Source of the DNA: Guillardia theta CCMP2712
Lineage: Eukaryota; Cryptophyceae; Pyrenomonadales; Geminigeraceae
DNA length: 63,296 nucleotides
Assembly (NCBI RefSeq): GCF_000315625.1
Contig: NW_005434670.1
Location: 415,415-478,710 of the forward strand
Direction of reading: 5' to 3'
Positions 1-10,129 of the stretch are shown piece after piece. How positions within the stretch are numbered: position 1 is the stretch's first letter; each line of letters opens with the position of its first letter. The notes under the pieces are model-generated. The model worked only from the letters and a program-made list of their open reading frames with translations. It made no database searches and had not been told where the DNA came from. Made by a program: the position numbers and the translations under genes.

Positions 1-477
1 GATTTTATTCCTCCTGCATGCTCCTGCTGCTTGTTGCTTGATTGCTTGACCCTTAGGCTGCTTGTCGGTACGGTCTGCGCGGCTTCGCGCTTGGGCTGGC
101 GCTGCCGCGCTGACGGTTGCCAGCAGTGCTGGTTCTTTTCGGGCTTGTGTTTTGTGTGTGATTGTGCAGCTTCTCGCTGTGGACTGTGTGCCTGCCGGTT
201 CAGCTTGTTCCTGCTTTGTTTTGCTTGAGGCACTTTTTACCTTCTGCCAGTAAATCCTATAGCCTTAGACGCGATACCCGGAGGCAGCTGACTGACCACT
301 GTCAGTCGAGACGTCCGCTGAAAAGAACCAGCACTGCTGGCACCCAGACGCGGCACCGCCAGCCCAAGCGCGAAGCCGCGTGGATATCGCCCTTCATCTT
401 GCGGCCATGAGGATGGGAGGGGTTTACAGATTTACTGGTAGAAGGTAAAAAGTGCCTCAAGCAAAACAAAGCAGGAA

Positions 478-543
478 CCGGTCGATGGATTTACTGGCAG
501 AAGGTAAACTGGTCGATGGATTTACTGGCAGAAGGTAAACTGA
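478..543 (+). repeat. Tandem duplication, two copies of about 31 bp
   Basis: The unit beginning ggtcgatggatttactggca is repeated twice head to tail (about 479-510 and 511-541). A related but diverged copy precedes it near 427. It lies inside the nested repeat cluster. Confidence 0.8.
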
Positions 544-914
544 AAGTGCCTCAAGCAAAACAAAGCAGGAACAAGCTAAACCTCCTGGCACACAGCGCAC
601 AGCGAGAAGCTGCACGCCGACAAGGAGCCGGCGTTGCCCGGGGGTCCGCCGGGGGCAGCGGACGGAGGGAGGCTGGACACATGAACACGGTACCGCTCGA
701 GGTAGTCCTCCTCGCTAGCAGGCTCCGAGTCAGCGGTAGCCGAGTCAGCGGTAGCAGCCCGTGACGGCGGCGACGCCGCAGCAATGCCCAAGGACCGGCG
801 TGACCCGACCGATGCCGGGGAGGAAGCAGGCGAGCTCGGACCAGCAGCAAGCACCCCAGTGGTGTCGAGCTCTCCGGAGGCACCCGGCGACGTCACAGAG
901 AGGGACGGAGACGC

Positions 915-1440
915 TCAGCCAGCTCCGCGCCGATCGTCGGGGCCACTCGAAGTGTTTCCCCCATCGGAGTCGGAGACCTCCGGCGAAGACTCCCCCTCAG
1001 GCGACTCGACAAAGTCCGAGGAGGAGCTGTCCTCTGGCTCGAGAAGTGCTTGCGCCCGCAAGGGCGTCATGCGCCTCGCACCAGACAAGAGCGCCTCCAG
1101 CGTCAGCTGCATAGTGAGGCGCTGATAGGTGGCGGCGCGTTTGCGAGCCAAGACCTCAGCAGCAGGTCCGTCATCTGAGGCACGAAGTGCCGACCAAACC
1201 GTCCGCATCCTCAAGAGGCATCGAGCGCTGAGCAATGATCGGATGTCCGCCAGATACCAGATGAAGCGGAGGGTGTCAGGATGCAGGGTACCGTCCGTCG
1301 AGATGGCAAGAGGGATGAACGCTCGAGGAGGAGTAGTCATAGCATATGCAGCGCGATGTTTGCGAATCTTCTCAGACGCTGCAACATGGAGGGCGTCGAG
1401 GTTGACCTCCCCCCACTTGGTCAGGTCGGCCGCTGAGAGC
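915..1440 (-). pseudogene. Remnant of a retroelement reverse-transcriptase C-terminus
   Basis: Reading the minus strand from about 1440 to the stop at 915 gives one open frame. It contains LTKWGEVNLDAL, then RAFIPLAISTDGTLHPDTL followed by a hydrophobic helix (RFIWYLADIR). A conserved Phe-Pro then Ser-Thr-x-Gly then Leu-His/Gly-Pro segment followed by a helix is typical of sequence just after the catalytic palm of many non-LTR retrotransposon reverse transcriptases. The catalytic YxDD region is absent and there is no intact upstream frame, so this is a broken fragment. It sits inside the repeat cluster, which supports a mobile origin. It could instead be a fragment of another repeat-borne gene. 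Confidence 0.45.
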
Positions 1441-2029
1441 TACCAATGTACTAAGGGTGGACCAACGTCACGTCCGCCATCAAGCCCTCGTACTGCTCGG
1501 ACCCTCGATCGCGGATGCCAGGGATGTGGATATCGCCCTTCATCTTGCGGCCATGAGGATGGGAGGGTACCTGGAACAAGCTAAACCTCCATTGTATCTC
1601 CAGGCACACAGCGCACAGCGAGAAGCTGCACAATCACACACAAAACACAAGCCCGAAAAGAACCAGCACTGCTGGCAACCAGACGCGGAGTAATGGATAA
1701 AACAGGAGGAATAAAATCCCTTAGACGCGATACCCGGAGGCAGCCGACTGACCACTCAGTCAGTCATGGACGTCGGATGCCTCCGGAGAGCTCGACACCA
1801 CTGGGGTGCTTGCTGCTGGTCCGAGCTCACCTGCCTTCGATGCCACCGCCGCACAGCCCCGGTCCCTGGGCATTGATGTGGCGTCCGAGTCGCCGCCGTC
1901 ACGGGTGGTCCGAGGCACGCCGCCGGGACGGTTGCCGGCGCTGCCGAGGAGTATCATTGTGACGTCGGATGCCTCCGGAGAGCTCGACGCCACTCACACC
2001 TGGTCCGAGCTCGCCTGCTTGCCTCCCGA

Positions 2030-2165
2030 TCGGACGGGGTCCTTGCGCGTCGACTGACAGCGGTCCGACGGTCAGTCGGCTGCCGGCCGCTCCGAGCCGG
2101 GCCCGGTATCGCCGGCCCCGGACCCGGGGCCCGCCGGGCCCGGAGCGAAGTTGGGAGCCTCGGAG
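2030..2165. repeat. GC-rich repeat element copy
   Basis: A very GC-rich stretch made of ggcccgg/ccggcc palindromes and gtcagtcgg-like strings. Similar blocks occur near 13770-13870, 32400-32620, 44160-44370 and 47430-48120. No coding potential is evident. Confidence 0.5.
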
Positions 2166-3489
2166 TCAAAAAAGGAGCTAGCGCCGGGAAGTAGAGGTGA
2201 GGAGGTGAGCGGTTGAGGGGAGCAGTAGAGAGGAGGTTGGTGGAGAGTAGAAGAGCGAAGGACAGGTTAGAAGCGAAAAGGAGAAGATTGTAGGGCCAAA
2301 TTGAATGGAGAGGATCGAAAGGAGTAGTGGATGCGTTCTCTGAATCGGAAGAAGAGTGTGGAGTTGTTTGATGTAGTTTTTGAGATGATCTGTGGGAGGA
2401 GGAACAGGCAGGACGGATGGAAGGAATTGCGGGTATGGGAGGGAGGGAGATGTGGAGAATACAAGAGCCGGAGAAGCGAAGACCCCGGGCTTCTTCCTGC
2501 TTCTCATTTACCTATGTTGAGGTCTCGCATGCTCTGCCGAACTCTTCGAGGATGAGCGAGGTGCCATGGCAGTGAAGGTGCGACAATGCGCAGCCTCTCC
2601 TCTTCCATTCCTCGTTCATCCTCCTCCTTGTTTGCGTTCACTCCAAAGCGCACCTGCCGCTCTGTGACGTCTATCAACCCAACCATCTCATCTGCAAATC
2701 TCAGGCCTCACCAGCGGTACTTGCTGCCCTTGATCCGTCGAGGTGAGAGAGAGGGAGAGGAAGAGAGAGGGAGAGGAAGAGAGATGGAGAGAGGGATAGA
2801 AGGAGACGTGTCTGATGTTGAGATTTGCAGGCTAGAAGGAGCAAGTCCGGGTAAATCTCCTTCATTTTTCATTGATGGAGAGAAAATCCGTACTGATTGT
2901 AATTCACCATGTTGAGAATGCTGAAAGATCATTCATGTGTGTGTGCGTACGTGGAGAATAACACGAAATGAAGATTGATCCCTCTTCAGAGGCCCATGCT
3001 GTTACTTGTCGTCTGCTGGATGGGACGTCGGTCGATATCTTGGTGAAGAGCTTGGTCGCTGAAATTTTGACTGAGCATGCGGGCAGAAGTACGAAGCGGA
3101 GCTTGTACGATCGGTAGCATGCCTCAAACAAGCGATGGTGGTTGGGGACGCCAGGCCTTACTTAGCGGCTCTCTTAAGCCTGAAGACAGTGAGATGAACA
3201 AGGAGCGGGAGGGTGTTGACAGAGTGATGAGGTGCCCGGGACGAAAGAGCTGCATGCAGATGCGAAAGAGGCGGCAAGAAGGGGAGGAAGCGACGCGAAG
3301 ACAGTGAAAGACGCGTGTCTGTGCGACAACTTTCAAAGGTCAATGGCCATTCGTGATACTCCGGCCTGATGGTCTGGCGGCTTCTTAAGTGTGTGGCAGG
3401 CACATGTCAGAGCAGATCGCGCTCTTCAACGCTGGCGTCTCGTGCTGGATCCAAGTAGACTTGACTTGTCCCTCCCCTCCTGCTGTCTG
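2166..3489. other. No supported gene; purine-rich low-complexity DNA
   Basis: Positions 2170-2470 are strongly A/G-rich on the plus strand and open in several frames only because of composition. A minus-strand segment at about 2504-2700 reads FADEMVGLIDVTERQVRF and may be a relic exon, but it could not be linked to flanking exons in phase. GA-rich tracts (gagagggagag) occur at 2740-2800. Confidence 0.4.
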
Positions 3490-4749
3490 ATGCTCACACA
3501 GCGCTTCGTCATCGTTCCCTTCAAACTGCCCAAGACAAACAGGCTGAGAGACCCGCGGGTCAGGCAGGAGCTGACGGACAAGTACCGGATCACCATCTCC
3601 AACCTTTACCGTCAAGACACTCACACGCTAACGCCTCCTGCCCTCGAGCTTGAGAAAAGTCGCATGTCACCAGCCCTCGCATCCTCCTCCTTGTCTTGCA
3701 TCGAACCCGATTGTCTTCTCGCGCACTCGATCATGTTGAGAGACGTTGAACTCTCGCCATCTTCATCGGTAGACGTGCAAGATGAGGAGATTGACGAGCT
3801 GCATGTTCATCTTGATCTCAATCTGGTGGGCGAGTCAGAACGGGCGAGGAGGAAGGTGAAGGAGGAAGGTCCTTGTGAAGGTCTTAGATCAGCTGATCTG
3901 TCCCCTGCTCGTCTCCATGAGTGCAGCGACGATCCTCAAAACTTCGACCTGGAGGACCAGGACGCTCAGGTCTGTGCGTTCGACACAGCCGAGCCTGAGG
4001 GGATGCAAGCGGCAGCAGCGACGGAGAAGAGAATTACTAGGAAGGCGAAGGGAAGCAACAAGAAATCCAAGCCTGCACTCAACAGCCTCGCCTTGCAGGT
4101 GGTTGGAGGATGAGACGGAGGTAGGCACTCAAGCTCAGGCGCTTGCAGGCCGAGAGGATGGGAATGCTTGCGGCAGAGTCGATGGAGGATTGTGCAGAGA
4201 GGCTGCCAAGTTGGGCGACAGGCAAACGAAGAGAAAAGAAGAAGAAAGAAAAGAGAAGCGAATTCGTCTCGCTGCGGCAGAGACCTGAAGATCCTCAACC
4301 TGAGCGACCTGGAGTCGCTGTCAGAGACCCGCGCTCCGACCGCCAAGGAGAGGAGGGGGGCGAAACAGAAGCAGAAAGTTGGACGGGGACTGGCAGACCA
4401 TCCTTCCTCGACCGTTACATCCAGGTATCGTCGACTGGTTTAGATGATGCCATACCCTCGCTCCCCTCCTCCTAACTCACTGAATCCTTCAGCCGAGTAC
4501 GAAAGCGAGGATGCTCTTTGTCATCGGTACCCTCATCCCCATCTTCCTCATCCTCAACATCTTGTTGCACTTTCGATGTCAGGTAGAAATGTTGCTCCTC
4601 ATGCCGGGCTGATGCCGCGCCAGCATCCTTACATGAGGAAGTGGGTCAAGTACAGCTGCGTCGCTCTGCTCCTCTGGCTTCTCATCGCCATCTTATGGGT
4701 CATCATCGCTGTGATGGAGGCCAAGGCATCAGCAACTTTGGGAGGCTGA
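3490..4749 (+). CDS. Hypothetical protein with two C-terminal membrane segments
   Basis: Function not recognised. Four exons join in frame: 3490-4098, 4149-4424, 4493-4582 and 4624-4749, giving about 366 aa, with introns of 41-68 nt and phase 0 at every junction. The ATG at 3490 is the first in-frame Met, but an upstream exon cannot be excluded. The first 290 residues are charged and probably disordered, with an acidic Ser-rich stretch and a Lys-rich stretch (KRREKKKKEKR). The C-terminus has two hydrophobic segments, LFVIGTLIPIFLILNILLHF and VALLLWLLIAILWVIIAV, separated by a short basic loop that an intron interrupts. The hairpin-like end suggests a membrane-anchored protein with a large cytosolic N-terminus. 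Its 3' end lies 78 nt from the 3' end of the convergent RimP fusion gene. Confidence 0.6.
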
Positions 4750-4827
4750 CAGACGTATGTGCGGGACATTCGCTATGTGATGATACGAAAAGAGAAGCCG
4801 GCGATGGCGGTAGATAAGCTAAGTCGC

Positions 4828-7718
4828 TCATGAGAGAGGAGTGAAATCGTTGACAATCTTCACCTCCAGAACCTGATCAGTCAAGCTGCTCAGCGCTATG
4901 CTCCACCACATGTGCCTTACCAACGGCCGAGGGATAGAGACAATCCTGCCCTTCACGTTGATCCTGACTGCCTCCTCCGACCGATCCTGCGATCTCTTAA
5001 AATGAGAGCATGAGGGCTGTGCACCAGACGTGTAGGTTGCCCTCAAAGACGAGCTTGTTCTTGAAAGGCTCCTTGGTCGTCACCGTCACTGGGAAGCCCT
5101 TGAAGGCAGCAAACTCCCGGCTTGCAATGTGACATGTCAGAATGCAGAACAAGGAAGAGGCGATATGGGCAAGAGACGGGAAAGTGAAGACGCAAGAGAA
5201 GGAGAGGCAGGAGAAGTCTCACTCTCTTGTGAGCACATCCTTTGCTCCCGGTGTGGAGACCACGAGGTTGTAAGGCCTGTCGAGCATGAAAGGAGCCGCA
5301 TCAAGCCGGAAACCTGCAGACTCATCACCTATCTCTCTCAACCTGAGTACCTGCCTTCAACAGAGCTTCCCCCTGCTCTCATGGCCGCCCTTTCCCTTTT
5401 GCCCTCCCTGTCCTTACCGAGTGACTTGCTCAACCTCTCGCATTCTTCGATTCCCACAGAGAATTGGTCGGCATCGACATGCTCCACCTGCCGTATCCAT
5501 CAGCCGTTGGCGAGATCTCAGCGATCTCCACCTTGAACACAAGCTTTCCTCTTGTCCATCGCGCATCAACAACCTAGCAGCGGTGAGGGGATACCCGGCA
5601 ACGAGGCAGCAGGAGACCCGCAGAGACATGTCGGCAGCCTCCTGCTCCGCCATCTCCCTTGCCTGCTTAGAGTGACCAGAGCGAAAAGCATGGTAGCATG
5701 AAATACCTGCTGCACCCAAGACAAGCCTTGACCTTCATCCGGGCCATCTTCGTCCTCATCCTGTCACAAAGAAAGTCAGCAGGTCGTCAACCCGAATTAG
5801 CTCTTCCAACATCTTCCCAGCCTGTCATGGGACTCTCATCTTGATCCTCCACGTCTTCTTCCTCGTCAACTTCCTCCATGAGCTCCTCGATTGCAGCTCT
5901 TGTTGAGGGACCTATGCAACATCAAGGTGATTGTACAATACTGACAAGATCACCAGAGTCGGCTGCCGAGCCTGCTTCTTCGATCTCCGCTAGTTTTAAA
6001 GCTTCAGCGATGTCGTCCATGGCCTGTAGGGGGGAGGTAAGAGGCATGGAGGTGGCTGTTCCTCTCTCCCTCACATCCGATGGCGCCTGAAACTTCATGC
6101 CTGAGGCCTCCATCGCCTTGAGAATCTGCTGCTTGAAATCTCTCTCCTCGCTTGTTGAGGAATACTCGAGCCGCGTCAGCTGATCGATGCTCTGTTGGAT
6201 TCCCTCCGCGTCATTCGACCTGACGCTCTCATCCAAACTATTCAAAGTCCAATCTGTCGACAAACTCAGTGCAGAACATCATCAGGGCAAATCTCAAGGA
6301 CCAATCGCAAGCTTCTTGTCTTGGACTTTGTCGAACATATCAACACCGTCCCACTCAGTTGACTCATGAGCCGTTTGGATTGCTACGGCAAATTCAAATG
6401 CCTCTTGTTGCGATACCTCGCGTCCTGTGAGTTCTCTAAGAGCTCTCAAAGTCTTTTCAAGATTCTTGTTGGAATCTTTTATCGCCGCTACTTCGACAAA
6501 TCTCAAAGAAAGCAGGCAGTCAGCCAGCAGGTCTTCATCGCCGCTCTCTATGGCTTCATCAAGAAGTCGTTCAATGGCAGCAGCCTGTGTAAAAGTTGAG
6601 AGGATAGAGCAACTGATTCAGAGACAGTTGGAGACCTTTAGCCGTTTGTCTTGAATCTCCCTCAGAGACCTCCACACATCTTCGTCCTCATCATCCCCTA
6701 ATTCGGACTCTACTCCCTCAACTTGAGCAATTACGTCTGAGATTTCTTGTGCAGCCTGAGCCGATTGCAAGTTTTCAATTCCTGTCTTTGAAAGAAGATC
6801 CTTGATGAGGGAGGGGTCGACTGCCTGGCCTGACACCGCGCTTCCAGCTTCGTCACCCATCAACTTTTCTAGAGTTCTCAAGGCCTTCTCCAGCAGCTTG
6901 CTGTCATTGCTGCTGACTGCGTCGTCGATAATCTTTCCAAGTGCCTGAACCCTGACATTCTTGTTTCCGACTCCCTCTAAGATCTCGAATATATCGACGT
7001 CATGCCCTTCTTCAATCGCCGCTCGCTCCAAAGCCAACGCAACTGCATCGGCCACTTCATCGACCGAGCCTTTGGAGGCCTCCGCCTCTTGTTCACTCAA
7101 GGGCTTCAGAGCTCTCAACTTGGAAATGGCAATTTGAACACTCTCGGCATCGTTGGTGACGATGGATTCGTCAAGGTATTGCTCCAGCGCTTGAATTTCA
7201 ATCTCTTTTTCTGCCGCTTCAACCCCTGCAATGGTATCTGCCAAGTCCTCCGCAGCCTCCGCAGGAGTCTCAGTCTGCTTGCCCAGTACGCTGTTAATCA
7301 AGTCTGTCTCCTTGGCTTTGTCAACGCTGGACTTATCGAAGGGTTTCTTTCCTGCCAGCGGTCCTTGAATCTTCTCTAGCTTCGCGAGAGCTCGGCTGAT
7401 GGCACCAATATCATTCGACGCCACAGCCTCCTCTAGCTGCTGCTCTGCTTTCTCAAGCTCTTGCTGATTGATATAAAATGCTTTGTCCCCTGCTCCAGAC
7501 ATGCTCAGTGCCGTCTTTTTTGGAATGACACGTGGGTGTAGCATCGGAGAAAAGCTTGGCGATGTACCAAGACTGTGCTTGCAGCATGGTTCCCTTAGCT
7601 TTAACGACTGCCTCAAGCCCCTCAAGCGTGCTGTAAAATGACTGACAAAAGCCAAACTCGTAGAGAGTTGGAGAATGAGAGCGAAAACGACGAGAGAAGA
7701 CTTGAAAAGAACTACCAT
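4828..7718 (-). CDS. rimP: Plastid-targeted five-repeat protein fused to a RimP ribosome maturation factor
   Basis: Twelve exons join in frame (about 759 aa): 7718-6636, 6584-6302, 6253-5954, 5911-5811, 5760-5707, 5662-5618, 5573-5532, 5487-5418, 5313-5223, 5120-5030, 4995-4921 and 4872-4828. Only the 5811 donor is ambiguous. The N-terminus is a signal peptide (FALILQLSTSLAF, residues 12-24) followed by a basic Ser-rich stretch, as in bipartite plastid presequences. Residues about 90-560 hold five diverged units with the signature LDEAVxSND at about 94, 181, 264, 368 and 462. Residues about 608-759 match RimP: VVDARWTRGKLVFKVEH, EECERLSKSLG, LVVSTPG, LTRDREFAAFKGFPV and INVKGRIVSIPRPL. RimP helps 30S subunit assembly in bacteria, so a role in plastid ribosome maturation is inferred. 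The repeat region was not recognised as any known domain. Confidence 0.85.
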
Positions 7719-7734
7719 CGCCTACAGACAACAT

Positions 7735-8333
7735 CGTAGGTCAGAGCTAAATCGATCACCCTAAGTGGCTTGAATTCATATCTCTATGTTTGATTTGATT
7801 TACATGATATCATCAGCCCCATATTGCTCAAGCTCTCGTTTGATGAAAATTCCATGCTTACCATTACTATCAAGTCATTCTCTATGTACCTGCCAGAACC
7901 TGGCTTCTCCTTTCTCCAACTCCACTCCCTCGCTCCCTTTCTGCTAACAACATCTCTTCCGAGCTCATGCCATCGCTTCTATCATACTTCAGCTACTTCG
8001 CATGCTCCCCTCCCGCCCCTCCCCCCCTCCCCCTTCGTCATCCTCCGCCTTCGCCGACTGAAATGCGGCATCGCGAATCCTCTTGCCTAGGGACGCAAGG
8101 AGACTCGATAAAAGAGATATCAGGGTGGGTAGTCAAATATGCCCAACGGGGGTGGGTAGTCAAAGTGCGCAACGGGGGTATGCAGTCACATCATTCATTC
8201 AGCCAATAGGGAGACAAGGGGTGGGTGTCTAGTCAGAGGGTAGGGGTCCGATGGCTGTTAGTCGAAGGGAGAGATCCTCGCATGAGGGAAGTCGGCGACG
8301 GTAGCAGTAAGAAAGCGAGAAAGACGAGAGAGC
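7735..8333. other. Intergenic region with short direct repeats
   Basis: No gene supported. A unit resembling ggtgggtagtcaaa-n-gcccaacgg is repeated imperfectly at about 8124-8190, with further gtagtca fragments to 8245. C-rich low-complexity sequence occupies 7990-8050. This is probably the 5' flank of the RimP fusion gene (start at 7718) and of the plus-strand gene at 8334. Confidence 0.5.
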
Positions 8334-8728
8334 ATGGAGGAAGAAGATCGAGGGGAGATGACCACAGAGGCCTGTCAACACAACATCACCGCCTTCATCC
8401 CATGGTTACACTCACTTTGCCTGTTCAGAGACCTCGTGGACGAGCTCACCCTGGCGACCGATATGAAACAGTTAGTTAGGACCAATTGCACATGAATTTG
8501 GAACCGAAGGCGTCTGATCCTTTAAGCAGCCAGGAGTTAAGTAGGATTTGAACGATGAGGTCCAGCCCTGCATGGTTGGCGATTCAGATCAACCTCAGAG
8601 AGAACAGGAAGATCATGAGTTACACAAGAGATCAAATTATAGAACAAATACCAGCCAGATCATCCGTTGCAAGTTTGAGGAGGTGGATGCTATCTCACTA
8701 TGATACCACATTGCTAATTTTCCGTTAA
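8334..8728 (+). CDS. Small hypothetical protein with a 15-nt microexon
   Basis: Function not recognised. The exons 8334-8474, 8545-8559 and 8588-8728 join in phase 0 to give 98 aa. The middle exon encodes only five residues (DLNDE). The protein starts MEEEDRGEM and has a hydrophobic patch (NITAFIPWLHSLCLF). It continues with a likely helical stretch (LVDELTLATDMKQLDLNDE, then INLRENRKIMSYTRDQIIEQ), consistent with a short coiled-coil protein. The stop codon TAA (8726-8728) overlaps the stop codon of the convergent gene, which supports both models. The microexon is the least certain part. Confidence 0.55.
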
Positions 8729-9986
8729 GAGGAAGAAGGTTGGCGCTGAAAAACAAATGAGAAAAAACAATTGAGAAGCACCACGAAATTCTCTGCTGGT
8801 GAAGGAACATGTTTGTACCTAGTATAGATCGAAAAAGCAAGCGATGTGCCATCGACGGCCTTGAAGACCAAGACAAAAGAACATAATGCCAGCAAAGTGC
8901 AAATGAGTGTCAAAGTTGAAATGGAGGCTCCCTCGTCCTTGATGCCATTGCAACGAGCCTCGTTGGAATGAAGTTCCTACGCAAGTGAATCAACAAAATT
9001 AACGAGATTTTGGTTCAAATACCTCCTTTTGTCCGACTGAAAGCTCTTCGGCAAAAAGTTTCCTATTCACATGCAAAGGGGCCAATCGATGTCTTGAATC
9101 TTCTGCGATGAAAAATTGTTGGAGTTCTGGTGTCTGTTTCACCAGAATCTCTTGTATACTTCCCACCTGATCCTGTGCTACTTCTGTGTTCTTAGGTCCA
9201 CTGAGACCACCAGACCAATCCTGACACGGTAAGCACGATGCAGTTGGAGACTTTCTTGATCTCTGATACGCACTTCTCAAGTCATGAGTTCTTCTGTCAA
9301 CCACTGCAGGAATGTTCTTGTCTTCTGAAATTCCAATACAGTCTTGAAACCAGTCCGCCGGCAAAGATTCATCTAGGACGTGGAGAACATCCATATCTGA
9401 TGAGTTGCGTCTTTAAACCAACAACATGAAACTTCTGGGGAGGCAACAGACTCACCCTCATGACTCGCTTCAGAGGGACTGAGGTGAGAAATGGTTGGGG
9501 TTGGACATGAAGCCACCTCGTCTTCGCCTCCTCGTTTGGTTGTTCTACCCCGTCCTACTGTTGAGCAGCAGGTTGAATTTGATCAGATTGTAAAAGTAAT
9601 CGAAATTATTTAATTACCTAGACCCAGCTGACTTTTGACGGCGAGGAAAACTTCCTTGCTGTTGAATCGAGGGGAAACGTTGGTCGCTACCTTGCTGCAG
9701 TTCTTGGCAAGATGATACGCCGCTAATTTCAGTTTTGGAACCTTGCTGTTTAAAACACCTGCAACAAATCATTAAGTCGAACTAATAAAGAAGAAATTTG
9801 TTGACATGAGCAAAAAGCTTCAAAACACTCAGACAATTGATCATACAAGTATCAATATGTCTCACCAGGGGATGAGATCTGATGACGAGGAAGTGGAGAG
9901 TTCAACAGAGGAGATGGATCTGCTTTTGATGGCAGCAAGCGAGCAGCTTCCCCCTCGTCCTCCATGGAGTCATCGTATCCCTCCAT
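8725..9986 (-). CDS. Hypothetical single-pass membrane protein
   Basis: Five exons join exactly in phase to give about 329 aa: 9986-9866, 9758-9618, 9557-9456, 9396-9023 and 8976-8725. The start is the ATG reading MEGYDDSMEDEGEAARLL. The N-terminal half is hydrophilic with a conserved-looking block (KLKLAAYHLAKNCSKVATNV) followed by a basic GRGRTTKRGG stretch. A strong hydrophobic segment (LTLICTLLALCSFVLVFKAV) lies near the C-terminus, followed by a second, weaker one (ENFVVLLNCFFSFVF). Topology is probably N-terminus in the cytosol. The family is unknown. A cluster of GTAACG motifs lies 36-140 nt upstream of the start. Confidence 0.65.
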
Positions 9987-10030
9987 TCCGCCTTCTGACC
10001 ACGTAACCGCCTAGCCGTTCTTCATATTGC

Positions 10031-10126
10031 TGTAACTGACAGATTGATATGTAACGGGCGACGAAAAATTGTGACGGCAGTTACAACCATGTAACGATAT
10101 TGGAGTCATGAAACCACAGTAACGGT
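10031..10126 (-). promoter_or_regulatory. Cluster of GTAACG motifs upstream of the 9986 gene
   Basis: Three GTAACG copies (10051, 10091 and 10119) and a related tgtaac (10031) lie within 140 nt upstream of the minus-strand start at 9986. The same hexamer is clustered upstream of the starts at 56464 and 58030, and between the genes starting at 31959 and 33165. A promoter role is inferred from position only. Confidence 0.4.
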
Positions 10127-10129
10127 CTA

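Larger units (their letters stand above)
1..1760. repeat. Nested direct and inverted repeat cluster
   Basis: Several 25-60 bp blocks recur in both orientations. The block at 1-30 containing ttattcctcctg is inverted at about 1700-1718. The segment at 120-190 is inverted at about 1605-1680. Positions 250-315 and 1715-1770 are direct copies (ttagacgcgatacccggagg). Positions 380-419 and 1528-1567 are direct copies (ggatatcgcccttcatcttg). Positions 830-885 are inverted at 1775-1830. The pattern suggests successive insertions of mobile or repetitive DNA. No transposase reading frame is visible, so the family is unassigned. Confidence 0.7.

Noticed and set aside
2178-2507. Minus-strand Ser/Pro-rich frame
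   Set aside because: Pyrimidine-rich low-complexity DNA; no start context, splice partners or domain.
5418-5573. Apparent one-base frameshift in the RimP domain between KLVFKVEIAEI and VEHVDADQF
   Set aside because: A 44-nt GT-AG intron (5531-5488) resolves it: removing it joins KLVFK to VEHVDADQF in phase 0.
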